64,000 bases of DNA, taken from contig NZ_VXJV01000003.1 of the NCBI RefSeq assembly GCF_008692785.1, positions 62,001 through 126,000 on the forward strand, in the 5' to 3' direction. The notes below the pieces were generated by a model that saw only the letters and a program-made list of their open reading frames with translations, was not told where the DNA came from and ran no database searches. The first letter of the stretch is position 1; each line of letters opens with the position of its first letter. Below, one piece after another: positions 24,248-32,362 of this stretch. The DNA is from Salmonella enterica subsp. diarizonae (lineage in GTDB: Bacteria; Pseudomonadota; Gammaproteobacteria; Enterobacterales; Enterobacteriaceae). The translations under genes and the position numbers were made by a program.

Positions 24248-24805
24248 ATGGCAAAAATTGGCTATATCCGTGTGTCAACAAATGACCAGAACACCGATTT
24301 ACAACGCAATGCTCTCGTTTGCGCAGAATGTGAACAGATTTTCGATGATAAAATGAGTGGTACAAAGGCCAATCGCCCCGGATTAAAACGCGCTTTAAAG
24401 CGCCTTCAAACAGGCGATACGCTCGTTGTCTGGAAATTGGACAGATTAGGCCGCAGCGTCAAGAACCTGGTTGCTCTTATCTCAGAACTGCACGAACGCG
24501 GCGTCCACTTCCAAAGTCTGACCGACAGCATCGACACCAGTACCTCAATGGGCCGCTTTTTCTTCCACGTCATGAGCGCCCTGGCTGAGATGGAGCGCGA
24601 ACTCATAGTAGAACGAACAAATGCCGGTCTCGCCGCTGCACGCGCACAGGGTCGCATTGGTGGCCGACGTCCGGCACTGTCACAAGACGAAATAGCGCAA
24701 TTAAACCGACTCATTAAAAACGGCTATTCACGAAAACAGCTAGCCATTATCTACGATGTATCACTCTCCACAATCTACAAATTCACCCCCATTAACCACT
24801 CCTGA
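24248..24805 (+). CDS. gin: DNA invertase, Gin/Cin family
   Basis: 185 residues. Small serine recombinase: catalytic Ser10 in GYIRVSTNDQNTDLQRNAL with Arg8, then the conserved VVWKLDRLGRSVKNL (Arg66, Arg69 in DRLGRS) and the GRFFFHVMSALAEMERELIVERT helix E region. The C-terminal helix-turn-helix (NGYSRKQLAIIYDVSLSTIYKF) binds the gix half-sites. Beside site B, as Mu gin is beside its G segment. It should need Fis and an enhancer, which I could not place with certainty. The symbol denotes family; it could be called cin or pin in a different nomenclature. Confidence 0.93.
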   Translation: MAKIGYIRVSTNDQNTDLQRNALVCAECEQIFDDKMSGTKANRPGLKRALKRLQTGDTLVVWKLDRLGRSVKNLVALISELHERGVHFQSLTDSIDTSTSMGRFFFHVMSALAEMERELIVERTNAGLAAARAQGRIGGRRPALSQDEIAQLNRLIKNGYSRKQLAIIYDVSLSTIYKFTPINHS

Positions 24806-24812
24806 ATTGTTT

Positions 24813-24855
24813 TTAAAGGGCTTTAATACTCGGGCCATCTGATTACTTATACGAT
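24813..24855 (+). promoter_or_regulatory. Phage late-promoter element, copy 4 (dyad + -10)
   Basis: TTAAAG-GG-CTTTAA at 24813-24826, 7 bases after the invertase stop; TACGAT starts 37 bases after the dyad start (24850). The flank TAATACT is shared with copy 3. It would drive the methyltransferase module, at the place where the mom promoter stands in Mu, which is also activator (C) dependent. Confidence 0.6.
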
Positions 24856-24887
24856 GCCGATTATTTATTGATGAAGGTGAATATCCG

Positions 24888-24986
24888 ATGCCACGTAATG
24901 AAAGCACTCAAATCACGATTGGTAATGACTGGACTCAAGTCACGGATGGTAGCTTCGCACGGTGTATGTCGATGGCGCCATTGTAA
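24888..24986 (+). CDS. Short ORF, possible remnant of a phage structural gene
   Basis: 32 residues: MPRNESTQITIGNDWTQVTDG and then RCMSMAPL. The segment with ITIGNDWTQVTDG looks like the N-terminus of small phage structural proteins. In the +1 frame the text continues as VYVDGAIVTIR and stops, so it may be a frameshifted remnant or a short leader. A weak GAAGG lies upstream. It stands between promoter copy 4 and the methyltransferase. No function is proposed. Confidence 0.3.
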   Translation: MPRNESTQITIGNDWTQVTDGSFARCMSMAPL

Positions 24987-25003
24987 CTATCCGGTGAGGC
25001 ATT

Positions 25004-26032
25004 ATGACTATTTACAGTGGTTTTAACCCACCCGCTCAGGTACGTGATCTTCGTGTTAAAGGCATAATTGTGTTAACTTCCCTGATTAATATACTCCACC
25101 ACGGCGACTGCCTTGACGTCATGCCGACACTTGAACCCGGCAGCGTTGACCTTATCGTGTGCGATCCACCTTATGGCACGATGAAGGGTGCTAGCCTGGA
25201 CACATGGAGCGCTGCAACCACGCAGTGGGATGAAGCTATCGATCCCGTAGTGCTGCTTGCCGCGTGCGAACGTGTACTCAGGGTTAACGGCGCACTGGTA
25301 TTGTTTGCCCAGGAACCCTACACAAGCCGCCTGATAACGCAGGCGCATAGCAATATGCCGTTCAGTTACCGCATGGTGTGGGAGAAGGAGCACTTCGGCA
25401 ACCCACTGCAAGCCAAAAACGCCCCCACATCATATTTTGAGGACGTGCTGGTATTTTTCAAAAAGTACGAACTGAACCTTAATCATCCGATGCGTGAATA
25501 CTCCCGCAGGGTAAAGGCATTTACCAGGGCGACAAAGGCACGGGTAAATCGCACGCTTGGACACCGGGGAGCCGATCACTTTTTAAGAAGTGACACTATT
25601 CAGTTCTCGCTACCCACACGCAGCACCTACGAGCAACTGACCGTCGCCTACAACCTGACCGCTATGCCGGGTTTTCTGGCGTACGACGAAATTAAGTTGC
25701 CGCAACGCGTTTTCAATCTGCCACCAGGCAAACGGCATAAACCCAACATTCTGAAATATGCCCGCGACAGGGAAAAATATCACCCAACCCAGAAGCCGGT
25801 AGCGTTACTGGAAGACCTGATTCAGACCTACAGCAACCCCGGCGATATGGTGCTGGATTTCACGATGGGAAGCGGTTCAACGGGCGTTGCCTGCATCAAC
25901 ACAGGTCGTCGCTTTATCGGTATCGAAAAAGAGCAACGTTACTTTGATATTGCGAAAACACGCCTTGATAAAGCCAGTTGTCCGGCCCGCAGTCTTTCAT
26001 CACGGTCACTGCACCAACCATCCTTTAGGTGA
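25004..26032 (+). CDS. DNA methyltransferase (N6-adenine/N4-cytosine, beta order)
   Basis: 342 residues. Catalytic motif IV DPPYG is at residues 54-58 and the SAM-binding region is C-terminal (HPTQKPVALLEDLIQ then DFTMGSGSTGVACINTGRRFIGIEKE), the beta-class order. DPPY suggests adenine N6 or cytosine N4 methylation. The central ~150 residues would hold the target recognition part. No endonuclease is beside it, so it is an orphan phage enzyme, at the place of com/mom in Mu, probably protecting phage DNA from host restriction. GAGG lies 5 bases before ATG 25004; an in-frame GTG at 25070 is a less likely start. Confidence 0.9.
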   Translation: MTIYSGFNPPAQVRDLRVKGIIVLTSLINILHHGDCLDVMPTLEPGSVDLIVCDPPYGTMKGASLDTWSAATTQWDEAIDPVVLLAACERVLRVNGALVLFAQEPYTSRLITQAHSNMPFSYRMVWEKEHFGNPLQAKNAPTSYFEDVLVFFKKYELNLNHPMREYSRRVKAFTRATKARVNRTLGHRGADHFLRSDTIQFSLPTRSTYEQLTVAYNLTAMPGFLAYDEIKLPQRVFNLPPGKRHKPNILKYARDREKYHPTQKPVALLEDLIQTYSNPGDMVLDFTMGSGSTGVACINTGRRFIGIEKEQRYFDIAKTRLDKASCPARSLSSRSLHQPSFR

Positions 26033-26054
26033 AAGGTTTAAGGGAACTATAAAC

Positions 26055-26474
26055 ATGGCAAAAGTTAAAAAGGTTAAATGGCCGGAGCTTCCCTCATTGC
26101 TGGTTCCGTTGTTCGAGTGCGCTAATATTTACCTGTGCACATCCTGTAATGAGTGGGAACAGGCATATGAAGCCATGAGTATTGAGCCGATCGATGTCAG
26201 TAGTCTTGCTGGTTGTGTCCGCCTGATAGAGTGCACAAAGACAGGTCAGGTGACGATTATGCTGGGCGTGTTTACTGGGCAACTTGAGGTACTGGTTCAT
26301 GAATGTGCTCATGTGGCTTTCAGGGTATGCAACCTGTGCGGAGTGGAGATTAACCCGGAAGGCAGTAATGAGACCTATTGTTATCTACTGGATAAGGTAT
26401 TTCGGTTCGCGGAACCTTATGTCAGGAAAGGCGGAATAAACACCAAACAAGCAAAAGCCGCAAAATCACTGTAA
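26055..26474 (+). CDS. Small HExxH (zincin-like) phage protein
   Basis: 139 residues, 22 bases after the methyltransferase. HECAH at residues 82-86 is an HExxH metal-binding motif inside a helix (VLVHECAHVAFRVC), and Glu106 in NETYCYLLDKVF is a plausible third ligand. Two CxxC pairs (C28-C31, C92-C95) could bind a second metal. I do not recognise a named family. Similar small HExxH proteins occur in phage accessory regions without known function. It is the last gene before the prophage right end and may work with the methyltransferase in anti-restriction; that is only inference from context. Confidence 0.6.
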   Translation: MAKVKKVKWPELPSLLVPLFECANIYLCTSCNEWEQAYEAMSIEPIDVSSLAGCVRLIECTKTGQVTIMLGVFTGQLEVLVHECAHVAFRVCNLCGVEINPEGSNETYCYLLDKVFRFAEPYVRKGGINTKQAKAAKSL

Positions 26475-26508
26475 TTAATTTGCAGTATTTGAAAGAAAAA
26501 ACAACCTT

Positions 26509-26548
26509 CATTTATCGCGCGGATGGGCCGCATTTATCGCGCGGCGCA
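26509..26548. repeat. Prophage right end with two transposase-site-like repeats
   Basis: CATTTATCGCGCGG occurs at 26509-26522 and 26531-26544, spaced exactly 22 bp. The reverse complement contains CGATAAATG, which also occurs in Mu end sites as I remember them. In Mu the right-end sites R1 and R2 abut with 22-bp spacing. CA at 26547-26548 would be the terminal dinucleotide. yicI homology begins immediately after, at the His-Gln-Val-Phe codons. Confidence 0.65.
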
Positions 26549-28811
26549 TCATCAGGTGTTCGACGTTGAACAACAGGGGAATGAGATGGTGGTCTATGCC
26601 GCGCCGCGCGATGTCCGCGAACGAACCTGGCAACTGGATACCCCGTTGTTTACCCTGCGCTTTTCCTCGCCGCAGGAGGGAGTGATAGGTGTACGGATGG
26701 AACACTTCCAGGGCGCTTTGGATAATGGTCCACATTATCCGCTCAATGTTTTGCAGGATATCAACGTGGAGATGCAGAACAACGCCGAATTTGCCGAACT
26801 CAAGAGCGGCAGCCTGAGCGTGCGCGTCACCAAAGGCGAGTTCTGGTCACTGGATTTTCTGCGCAACGGGGTACGTATCACCGGCAGCCAGTTGAAAAAT
26901 AACGGCTATGTGCAGGACGCCAACAGCGGGCGCAACTACATGTTCGAGCGTCTGGATCTCGGCGTGGGCGAAACCGTCTACGGGCTTGGCGAGCGTTTTA
27001 CCGCACTGGTGCGCAACGGTCAGACGGTGGATACCTGGAACCGCGACGGCGGCACCAGCACCGAGCAATCATACAAGAATATCCCATTTTATCTGACCAA
27101 TCGTGGTTACGGCGTGCTGGTGAATCATCCGCAGTGCGTGTCGTTTGAAATTGGCTCCGAGAAAGTCTCCAAAGTCCAGTTCAGCGTCGAGAGCGAGTAT
27201 CTGGAATACTTCGTCATCGACGGCCCGACGCCAAAAGCGGTACTCAACCGCTATACCCAATTTACGGGGCGTCCGGCGCTGCCGCCCGCCTGGTCGTTTG
27301 GTCTGTGGCTGACCACTTCGTTTACCACCAATTACGACGAAGCGACGGTCAACCGCTTTATCGACGGCATGGCCGAGCGCAATCTGCCGCTGCATGTTTT
27401 CCACTTCGACTGTTTCTGGATGAAAGCTTTTCAGTGGTGCGATTTTGAATGGGACCCGGTGACTTTCCCCGATCCGAAAGGGATGATTCGCCGCCTGAAA
27501 GCGAAAGGGCTGAAAGTCTGCGTATGGATAAACCCGTATATTGGGCAAAAGTCACCTGTTTTCAGGGAGCTGAAAGAGAAAGGGTATTTGCTTAAACGCC
27601 CGGATGGCTCCTTGTGGCAGTGGGTTAAATGGCAGCCTGGACTGGCGATTTACGACTTCACCAACCCGCAAGCCTGCGAGTGGTATGTCAACAAGCTGAA
27701 AGGCCTGGTAGATATTGGCGTCGACTGCTTTAAAACCGACTTTGGCGAGCGTATTCCGACCGATGTCCAGTGGTTCGACGGCACCGATCCGCAAAAAATG
27801 CATAACCATTATGCCTACATCTACAACGAACTGGTGTGGAACGTGTTGAAAGAAACCGTAGGCGTTGAAAACGCCGTGCTGTTTGCCCGTTCCGCCTCGG
27901 TGGGCGCGCAACAGTTCCCGGTACACTGGGGCGGCGACTGTTACGCCAACTACGAATCGATGGCGGAAAGCCTGCGCGGCGGGCTTTCCATCGGCCTGTC
28001 AGGGTTTGGCTTCTGGAGCCACGATATCGGCGGGTTCGAGAATACCGCGCCGGCGCATGTCTATAAGCGTTGGTGCGCATTCGGGCTGCTCTCCAGCCAC
28101 AGCCGCCTGCACGGCAGCAAATCCTACCGGGTCCCGTGGGCTTATGACGACGAGTCCTGTGACGTGGTGCGCTTCTTCACCGAACAGAAGTGCCGGATGA
28201 TGCCGTATCTGTATCGGGAAGCGGCGCGCGCCAACGAAGCCGGTACGCCAATGATGCGGGCGATGATGCTGGAGTTCCCGGACGATCCGGCGTGTGATTA
28301 TCTTGATCGCCAGTACATGCTGGGAGAGGCGGTCATGGTAGCGCCGGTATTTAGTGAAGCGGGCGACGTGGAGTTCTACCTGCCAGAAGGCCGCTGGACG
28401 CACCTGTGGCGCAACGATGAAGTGCAGGGCAGCCGCTGGCATAAACAGCAGCATGGCTTCCTGAGCCTGCCAGTATACGTGCGTGACAATACACTACTGG
28501 CGCTGGGCAACAATAGCCAGAAGCCCGATTACGCCTGGCATGAGGGTACGGCCTTCCAGTTGTTCCATCTGGATGACGGCTGCGAAGCGGTCTGCGAAGT
28601 CCCTGCTATGGATGGTTCGACAATCTTTATGCTGAAGGCGAAACGCACAGGCAATACCATTACGGTGAGCGGCGAAGGTGAGGCGCGCAACTGGACGTTG
28701 TGTCTGCGTAATATTACGCAGATTAGCGGTACCAAATGCGGTTCATATGCGGGAAGTGAATTGGGCGTAGTGGTCACCCCGCAGGGAAATGAGGTGGTGA
28801 TTACGCTTTAA
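26549..28811 (+). pseudogene. yicI: Alpha-xylosidase YicI, 5' end lost to the prophage
   Basis: GH31 alpha-xylosidase, homologous to E. coli YicI (772 residues) from its ~21st residue to the end. The catalytic region is intact: the nucleophile Asp in KTDFGERIP and the acid/base Asp in [13 protein letters not shown]. The first ~20 codons are replaced by prophage end sequence. An ATG in phage DNA (26523) reads in frame, but has no ribosome site. The missing start, promoter and partner transporter yicJ would be left of the prophage. The enzyme releases xylose from isoprimeverose-type sugars. Expression is therefore doubtful though the reading frame is open throughout. Confidence 0.85.
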
Positions 28812-28820
28812 ATTTGAATC

Positions 28821-28905
28821 GCCGGATGGCGCTGTGAGCTGCGCTTATCCGGCCTACAAATGTGCCAGAACCGTAAGCCCGGTAAGCGCCACCGCCACCG
28901 GGCAA
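28821..28905. repeat. REP pair (BIME) between yicI and yicH
   Basis: GCCGGATGGCG...CGCTTATCCGGCCTAC (28821-28857) and a second, inverted unit GTAAGCCCGGTAAGCGCC...CCGGGC (28873-28904) are typical REP sequences. They lie between convergent genes, where REPs protect 3' ends of mRNA. Confidence 0.85.
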
Positions 28906-28913
28906 GCCCTCAA

Positions 28914-30623
28914 TTACAGCGCTGGCTCCGTTGACGTAACTTCCCCGCCGGACACCACGCCCGCTTGCATCGTCTGCGTTATCTGCTGCTTTTGTGCGTT
29001 GACCGCGTGTAATTGCCCGTTTACCGTCCGCTTCAACGGCACATCGGCCTGAATATTGCCGCTGGCCGTGAGCTGAATATTGCCATCACCAGCAATCGGT
29101 AATGCCGGCCAGCCCCACTGCTGTAGCACATCCATTGGTACGCCGCGTCCGTTCAGGCTGATTTGCGTCTGACGCTGCGGAAGTTGCGATACGCTGGCAG
29201 TGGCTTCCAGTATCCCTTTTCCAGTAAATGCGCTCAGATCGCTGATATTGACCGTGCTGGCATTGGCCGTCAACGACAGCGACGGGCGGCGCACGTCCAC
29301 GCGGTTAAAGGTTGCCGCTGCGGCGTTTAGAGTCGCATTACCACTCCAGACGCCCCATTGATGATGTTGTACCAGTTCCAGGTTCGCGCCGTAGCCGTCC
29401 AGGGCGGTGATTTGCCACGGGAAGGCCGGGTCGATATCGATCACCAGGTTGCGACTGGCGCTGAATTTTTTCAGCGTCAGGCTGTTCAACCAGTCAGGCA
29501 ACGGCTTCATCCATAACTGCTTCCAGTTTTCCGGTAGCGTATACTCCAGCCCGGCGATAGCGGTATCGTCCAGAATAAGCGCTTTGCCCTCGCGTAACCA
29601 GGCGCCGGAAGTTCTGACCATACCGCCTTCCCAGCGGGTGGTGAACTGGCGTAGCGCAACGCCCTGTGGTGAAAATTCGGCGTTCAGGATCGGATCGAGA
29701 AAGTGCAGCGAGCCGTAAATAAACTCGCTGGCGTTCATCGATAATTTACCTTCCTGACTTTGCCAGTCTTCTTTGCGCAGAGTCAGATTGCGCAAACTCA
29801 GGTCAAGATCGGTGACTGCCCAGTCTGGCCCTTGCAGGCTGGCGTCCGTCACTTCAAGTCGACCAATCTGCAAAGATGGAACCGTAGTAAGCGGCGCGAA
29901 AAACTCGCTCAGGGATTTATCGCTTTGTAACCGAATATCATTCAGCCGCAGATTTTCAACGACCCAACTACCGTCAGCATTACGCCGGGCGACGCCAGTC
30001 AACGCTCCGCGCGCCATATCGGCGCCGACGGTGTTTAACATCACCTGATTATGATCGATACTGCCTTCAATAAGCACATTAGTGGCGGGAACGTCGTTTA
30101 ACGTCAGCGAACCGGCACTCAGTTGAATCTGGGCTTTATTGCCTAATATCTGACCGGCTTCGGGGCGCCAGGGCATAATGCCGCCGTTAACGCGCTGGGC
30201 GCTCAACCGCCATTCGCTGCCGGGACTATTGAGCGCCATATTGCGAAGTTGCAGGCGGTCGGCCTCAAACGGGAAAGGCGCGGTTTGCACTGAAATATTC
30301 AGCGTGCCGTCCTGTAACAGAATCGTGTCGACATGCAGCGGCTCGGTTAACTGGCGAATGCTCAGACCGATATCTACGGTTTTCGCGACCAGGGTAGCAG
30401 GCTGACCATCACGACCAAAGGTCACATTCTCCAGTAAAAGATGGGATGGGGCGGAAAAACGATGATCCATCACGTCGAATGTGAGGTGATAACCGCTGTT
30501 CTCTGATACCCAGTTGCTGACGTGATCTGCGCCCCAGCGCGTTTGCAGCAGAAAATAAAAGCCGAAAATCACCACTAAACAGGCGATCAGCACGTAGAGA
30601 AGCAACCTCCCAATCAATTTCAT
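28914..30623 (-). CDS. yicH: AsmA-family inner membrane protein YicH
   Basis: 569 residues from MKLIGRLLLYVLI, with one N-terminal membrane segment (residues 4-24) and a large periplasmic part of repeating beta strands, as in AsmA/TamB-like lipid transport proteins. An upstream Met at 30647 would add 8 residues; the chosen start matches E. coli YicH length. Family members move or organise phospholipids between membranes; the specific job of YicH is uncertain. Convergent with yicI, downstream of xanP on the same strand with a 120-base gap. Confidence 0.92.
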   Translation of the reverse strand: MKLIGRLLLYVLIACLVVIFGFYFLLQTRWGADHVSNWVSENSGYHLTFDVMDHRFSAPSHLLLENVTFGRDGQPATLVAKTVDIGLSIRQLTEPLHVDTILLQDGTLNISVQTAPFPFEADRLQLRNMALNSPGSEWRLSAQRVNGGIMPWRPEAGQILGNKAQIQLSAGSLTLNDVPATNVLIEGSIDHNQVMLNTVGADMARGALTGVARRNADGSWVVENLRLNDIRLQSDKSLSEFFAPLTTVPSLQIGRLEVTDASLQGPDWAVTDLDLSLRNLTLRKEDWQSQEGKLSMNASEFIYGSLHFLDPILNAEFSPQGVALRQFTTRWEGGMVRTSGAWLREGKALILDDTAIAGLEYTLPENWKQLWMKPLPDWLNSLTLKKFSASRNLVIDIDPAFPWQITALDGYGANLELVQHHQWGVWSGNATLNAAAATFNRVDVRRPSLSLTANASTVNISDLSAFTGKGILEATASVSQLPQRQTQISLNGRGVPMDVLQQWGWPALPIAGDGNIQLTASGNIQADVPLKRTVNGQLHAVNAQKQQITQTMQAGVVSGGEVTSTEPAL

Positions 30624-30710
30624 GGTCTTCCATCCCGTGAAATGCACATAGGGGATTTATGCACGATTTGCGTGCAATCCTCAAGACAGGAATGGTGAAA
30701 GAGCGTTACA

Positions 30711-30737
30711 GCGGCGGCGAATCGGGTCGCCGCCGCA
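30711..30737. terminator. GC-rich hairpin after xanP
   Basis: GCGGCGGCGA and its complement TCGCCGCCGC pair around a short loop just after the xanP stop. On the minus strand no long T-run follows, so termination efficiency is uncertain. Confidence 0.45.
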
Positions 30738-30743
30738 GGGTTT

Positions 30744-32135
30744 TTACGGTTTTTCCGGCGGGAGAATCAGGTTCAGAACGATGGCCGTGATGCCGCCAGC
30801 GGCAATTCCGGATGAGAGCAGATTTTTCACCCATTCCGGCGCGAACTGCAGGATCTGCGGCTGTTGCGAGACGCCAAGACCCACGGCCAGCGATAGGGCG
30901 ATAATCAGAATCGCGCGGCGGTTCAGCGGCTCACGCGAGACAATACGCACCCCGGAGGCGGCAATGGTGCCAAACATTACTAACGTGGCGCCGCCGAGCA
31001 CCGGTTCCGGGATATGCTGCACAAAACCGCTTACCGCCGGGAACAGGCCGAGCACAATCAGCATCAGCGCGACGACAAATCCCACATAGCGACTGGCGAC
31101 GCCGGTCAACTGAATTACGCCGTTGTTCTGACCGAAACAGGAATTCGGAAACGTATTAAATACCGCTGAAACAAAGGAGTTCAGGCCGTTAGCCAGTACG
31201 CCGCCTTTTAGCCGCTTCATGTACAAGGGGCCGGATACCGGCTGCTCGGAGACATCAGACGTGGCGGTGATGTCGCCGATGGTCTCCAGCGAGGTAATCA
31301 TAAAGACCAGCATCAACGGCAGTAGCAGGTTCCAGTCAATGCCCAGACCATAATACAGCGGAGTCGGCACCATGATGATGTCCTGTGAAATCGGCGCGTT
31401 GTTTTCAGGCAACATGCCCATAAACCAGGCCAAAAGATAGCCTGCCGCCATGGCGATAACCAAAGAAGCCACGCGCAGGTAGGGATTACGCTGCCGATTC
31501 AGCAGGATGATAATGGCCAGGACGACGCCGGCCAGCAACAAGTTTTTCGGTGCGCCAAAGGTGTTGTCGCTCATGGCGGCATAGCCGCCGCCGATGGAGG
31601 TTAGCCCCACCTGAATCAGTGACAGGCCAATAATCATCACCACTACGCCGGAGACTAACGGCGTGATAATCCGGCGTGCCAGATGTAGAATGCGTGAAAG
31701 CACCATCTCGGTGCAGCTTGCCAGCATCAGCGTGCCGAACAGCGCCGCCATCATCGTCGGGACGTCCGCGCCGCCGGTTTTCAGCGCGGTACCGCCCATA
31801 ATCAGTGGAGCGACAAAGTTAAAACTGGTTCCCTGGATGGATAACAGCCCCGATCCTACCGGCCCCCACGCTTTAATTTGAATAATAGAGGCTACGCCGG
31901 AGGCGAACAGCGACATGCTGATAATGTGCTGCGTATCCTGCGCCGGTAAACCCAACGCCTGGCAGATTAATAGCGCTGGCGTGATTACCGCGACAAACAT
32001 GGCCAGCAGATGCTGACAAGCGGCAAAAAGGGTTTGAGGGAGCGGCGGGCGATCTTCAAGGCGGTAAATCAATTCGCTGTTTTGCGTCTGCGCAACCGGT
32101 TGCGCATCTGCCGACTCGATGGCGTTAACGGACAT
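30744..32135 (-). CDS. xanP: Xanthine:proton symporter XanP
   Basis: 463 residues, NCS2/NAT family nucleobase transporter in the inner membrane with ~14 hydrophobic segments. The family motif [14 protein letters not shown] and the substrate-site [13 protein letters not shown] are present. Nearly identical to E. coli XanP (YicE). Start: the ATG at 32135 ([12 protein letters not shown]) aligns with E. coli; an ATG 9 bases upstream is possible. A PurR-type operator lies 53 bases upstream. Divergent from gltS. Confidence 0.95.
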   Translation of the reverse strand: MSVNAIESADAQPVAQTQNSELIYRLEDRPPLPQTLFAACQHLLAMFVAVITPALLICQALGLPAQDTQHIISMSLFASGVASIIQIKAWGPVGSGLLSIQGTSFNFVAPLIMGGTALKTGGADVPTMMAALFGTLMLASCTEMVLSRILHLARRIITPLVSGVVVMIIGLSLIQVGLTSIGGGYAAMSDNTFGAPKNLLLAGVVLAIIILLNRQRNPYLRVASLVIAMAAGYLLAWFMGMLPENNAPISQDIIMVPTPLYYGLGIDWNLLLPLMLVFMITSLETIGDITATSDVSEQPVSGPLYMKRLKGGVLANGLNSFVSAVFNTFPNSCFGQNNGVIQLTGVASRYVGFVVALMLIVLGLFPAVSGFVQHIPEPVLGGATLVMFGTIAASGVRIVSREPLNRRAILIIALSLAVGLGVSQQPQILQFAPEWVKNLLSSGIAAGGITAIVLNLILPPEKP

Positions 32136-32187
32136 CAGGGACATTCTCGTGGTGGAAAAGCGGTGATTTTATCTGACCGGCTGGTAA

Positions 32188-32203
32188 AAGCAAACGATTG
32201 CGA
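32188..32203. promoter_or_regulatory. PurR operator-like site upstream of xanP
   Basis: AAGCAAACGATTGCGA closely fits the PurR consensus ACGCAAACGTTTGCGT. It lies 53 bases before the xanP start on the divergent spacer with gltS; control by purines would make sense for a xanthine importer. Confidence 0.6.
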
Positions 32204-32362
32204 GCGAATATTCTTAATATTTAAAAAAGATAAATGCACCTTTTTATATAACTTTTTGCCTTTTTCTGCTTAAAATCCATGCCGACGACTCGCAAAGAGC
32301 TAAAAAACTGACTCAGGAAATGATTTGTGCGCACATGTCACAGCGCACTACAGGAGCTTTAA

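Larger units (their letters stand above)
1..26548 (+). mobile_element. Mu-like (transposable) prophage, right-hand part
   Basis: The prophage is continuous from the left edge of the window to about 26,548, and its left end (transposase, repressor, early genes) lies outside. Order seen: lysis, DUF2730-like, small and large terminase, portal, F-like and G-like proteins, protease, capsid, connectors, sheath, tube, chaperone, tape measure, P2-like baseplate, invertible fibre segment, invertase, methyltransferase. The host gene yicI starts abruptly, without its first ~20 codons, at the right end. Two 14-bp repeats spaced 22 bp lie just inside the end, as transposase sites do in Mu. Mu-type head genes with P2-type tail genes indicate a mosaic (BcepMu-like in spirit). 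The exact end is inferred from the terminal CA and from yicI homology. Confidence 0.9.

Noticed and set aside
26523-26548. ATG at 26523 as a genuine start for YicI
   Set aside because: The codons before the homology are prophage end repeats and there is no Shine-Dalgarno, so the gene is treated as truncated.
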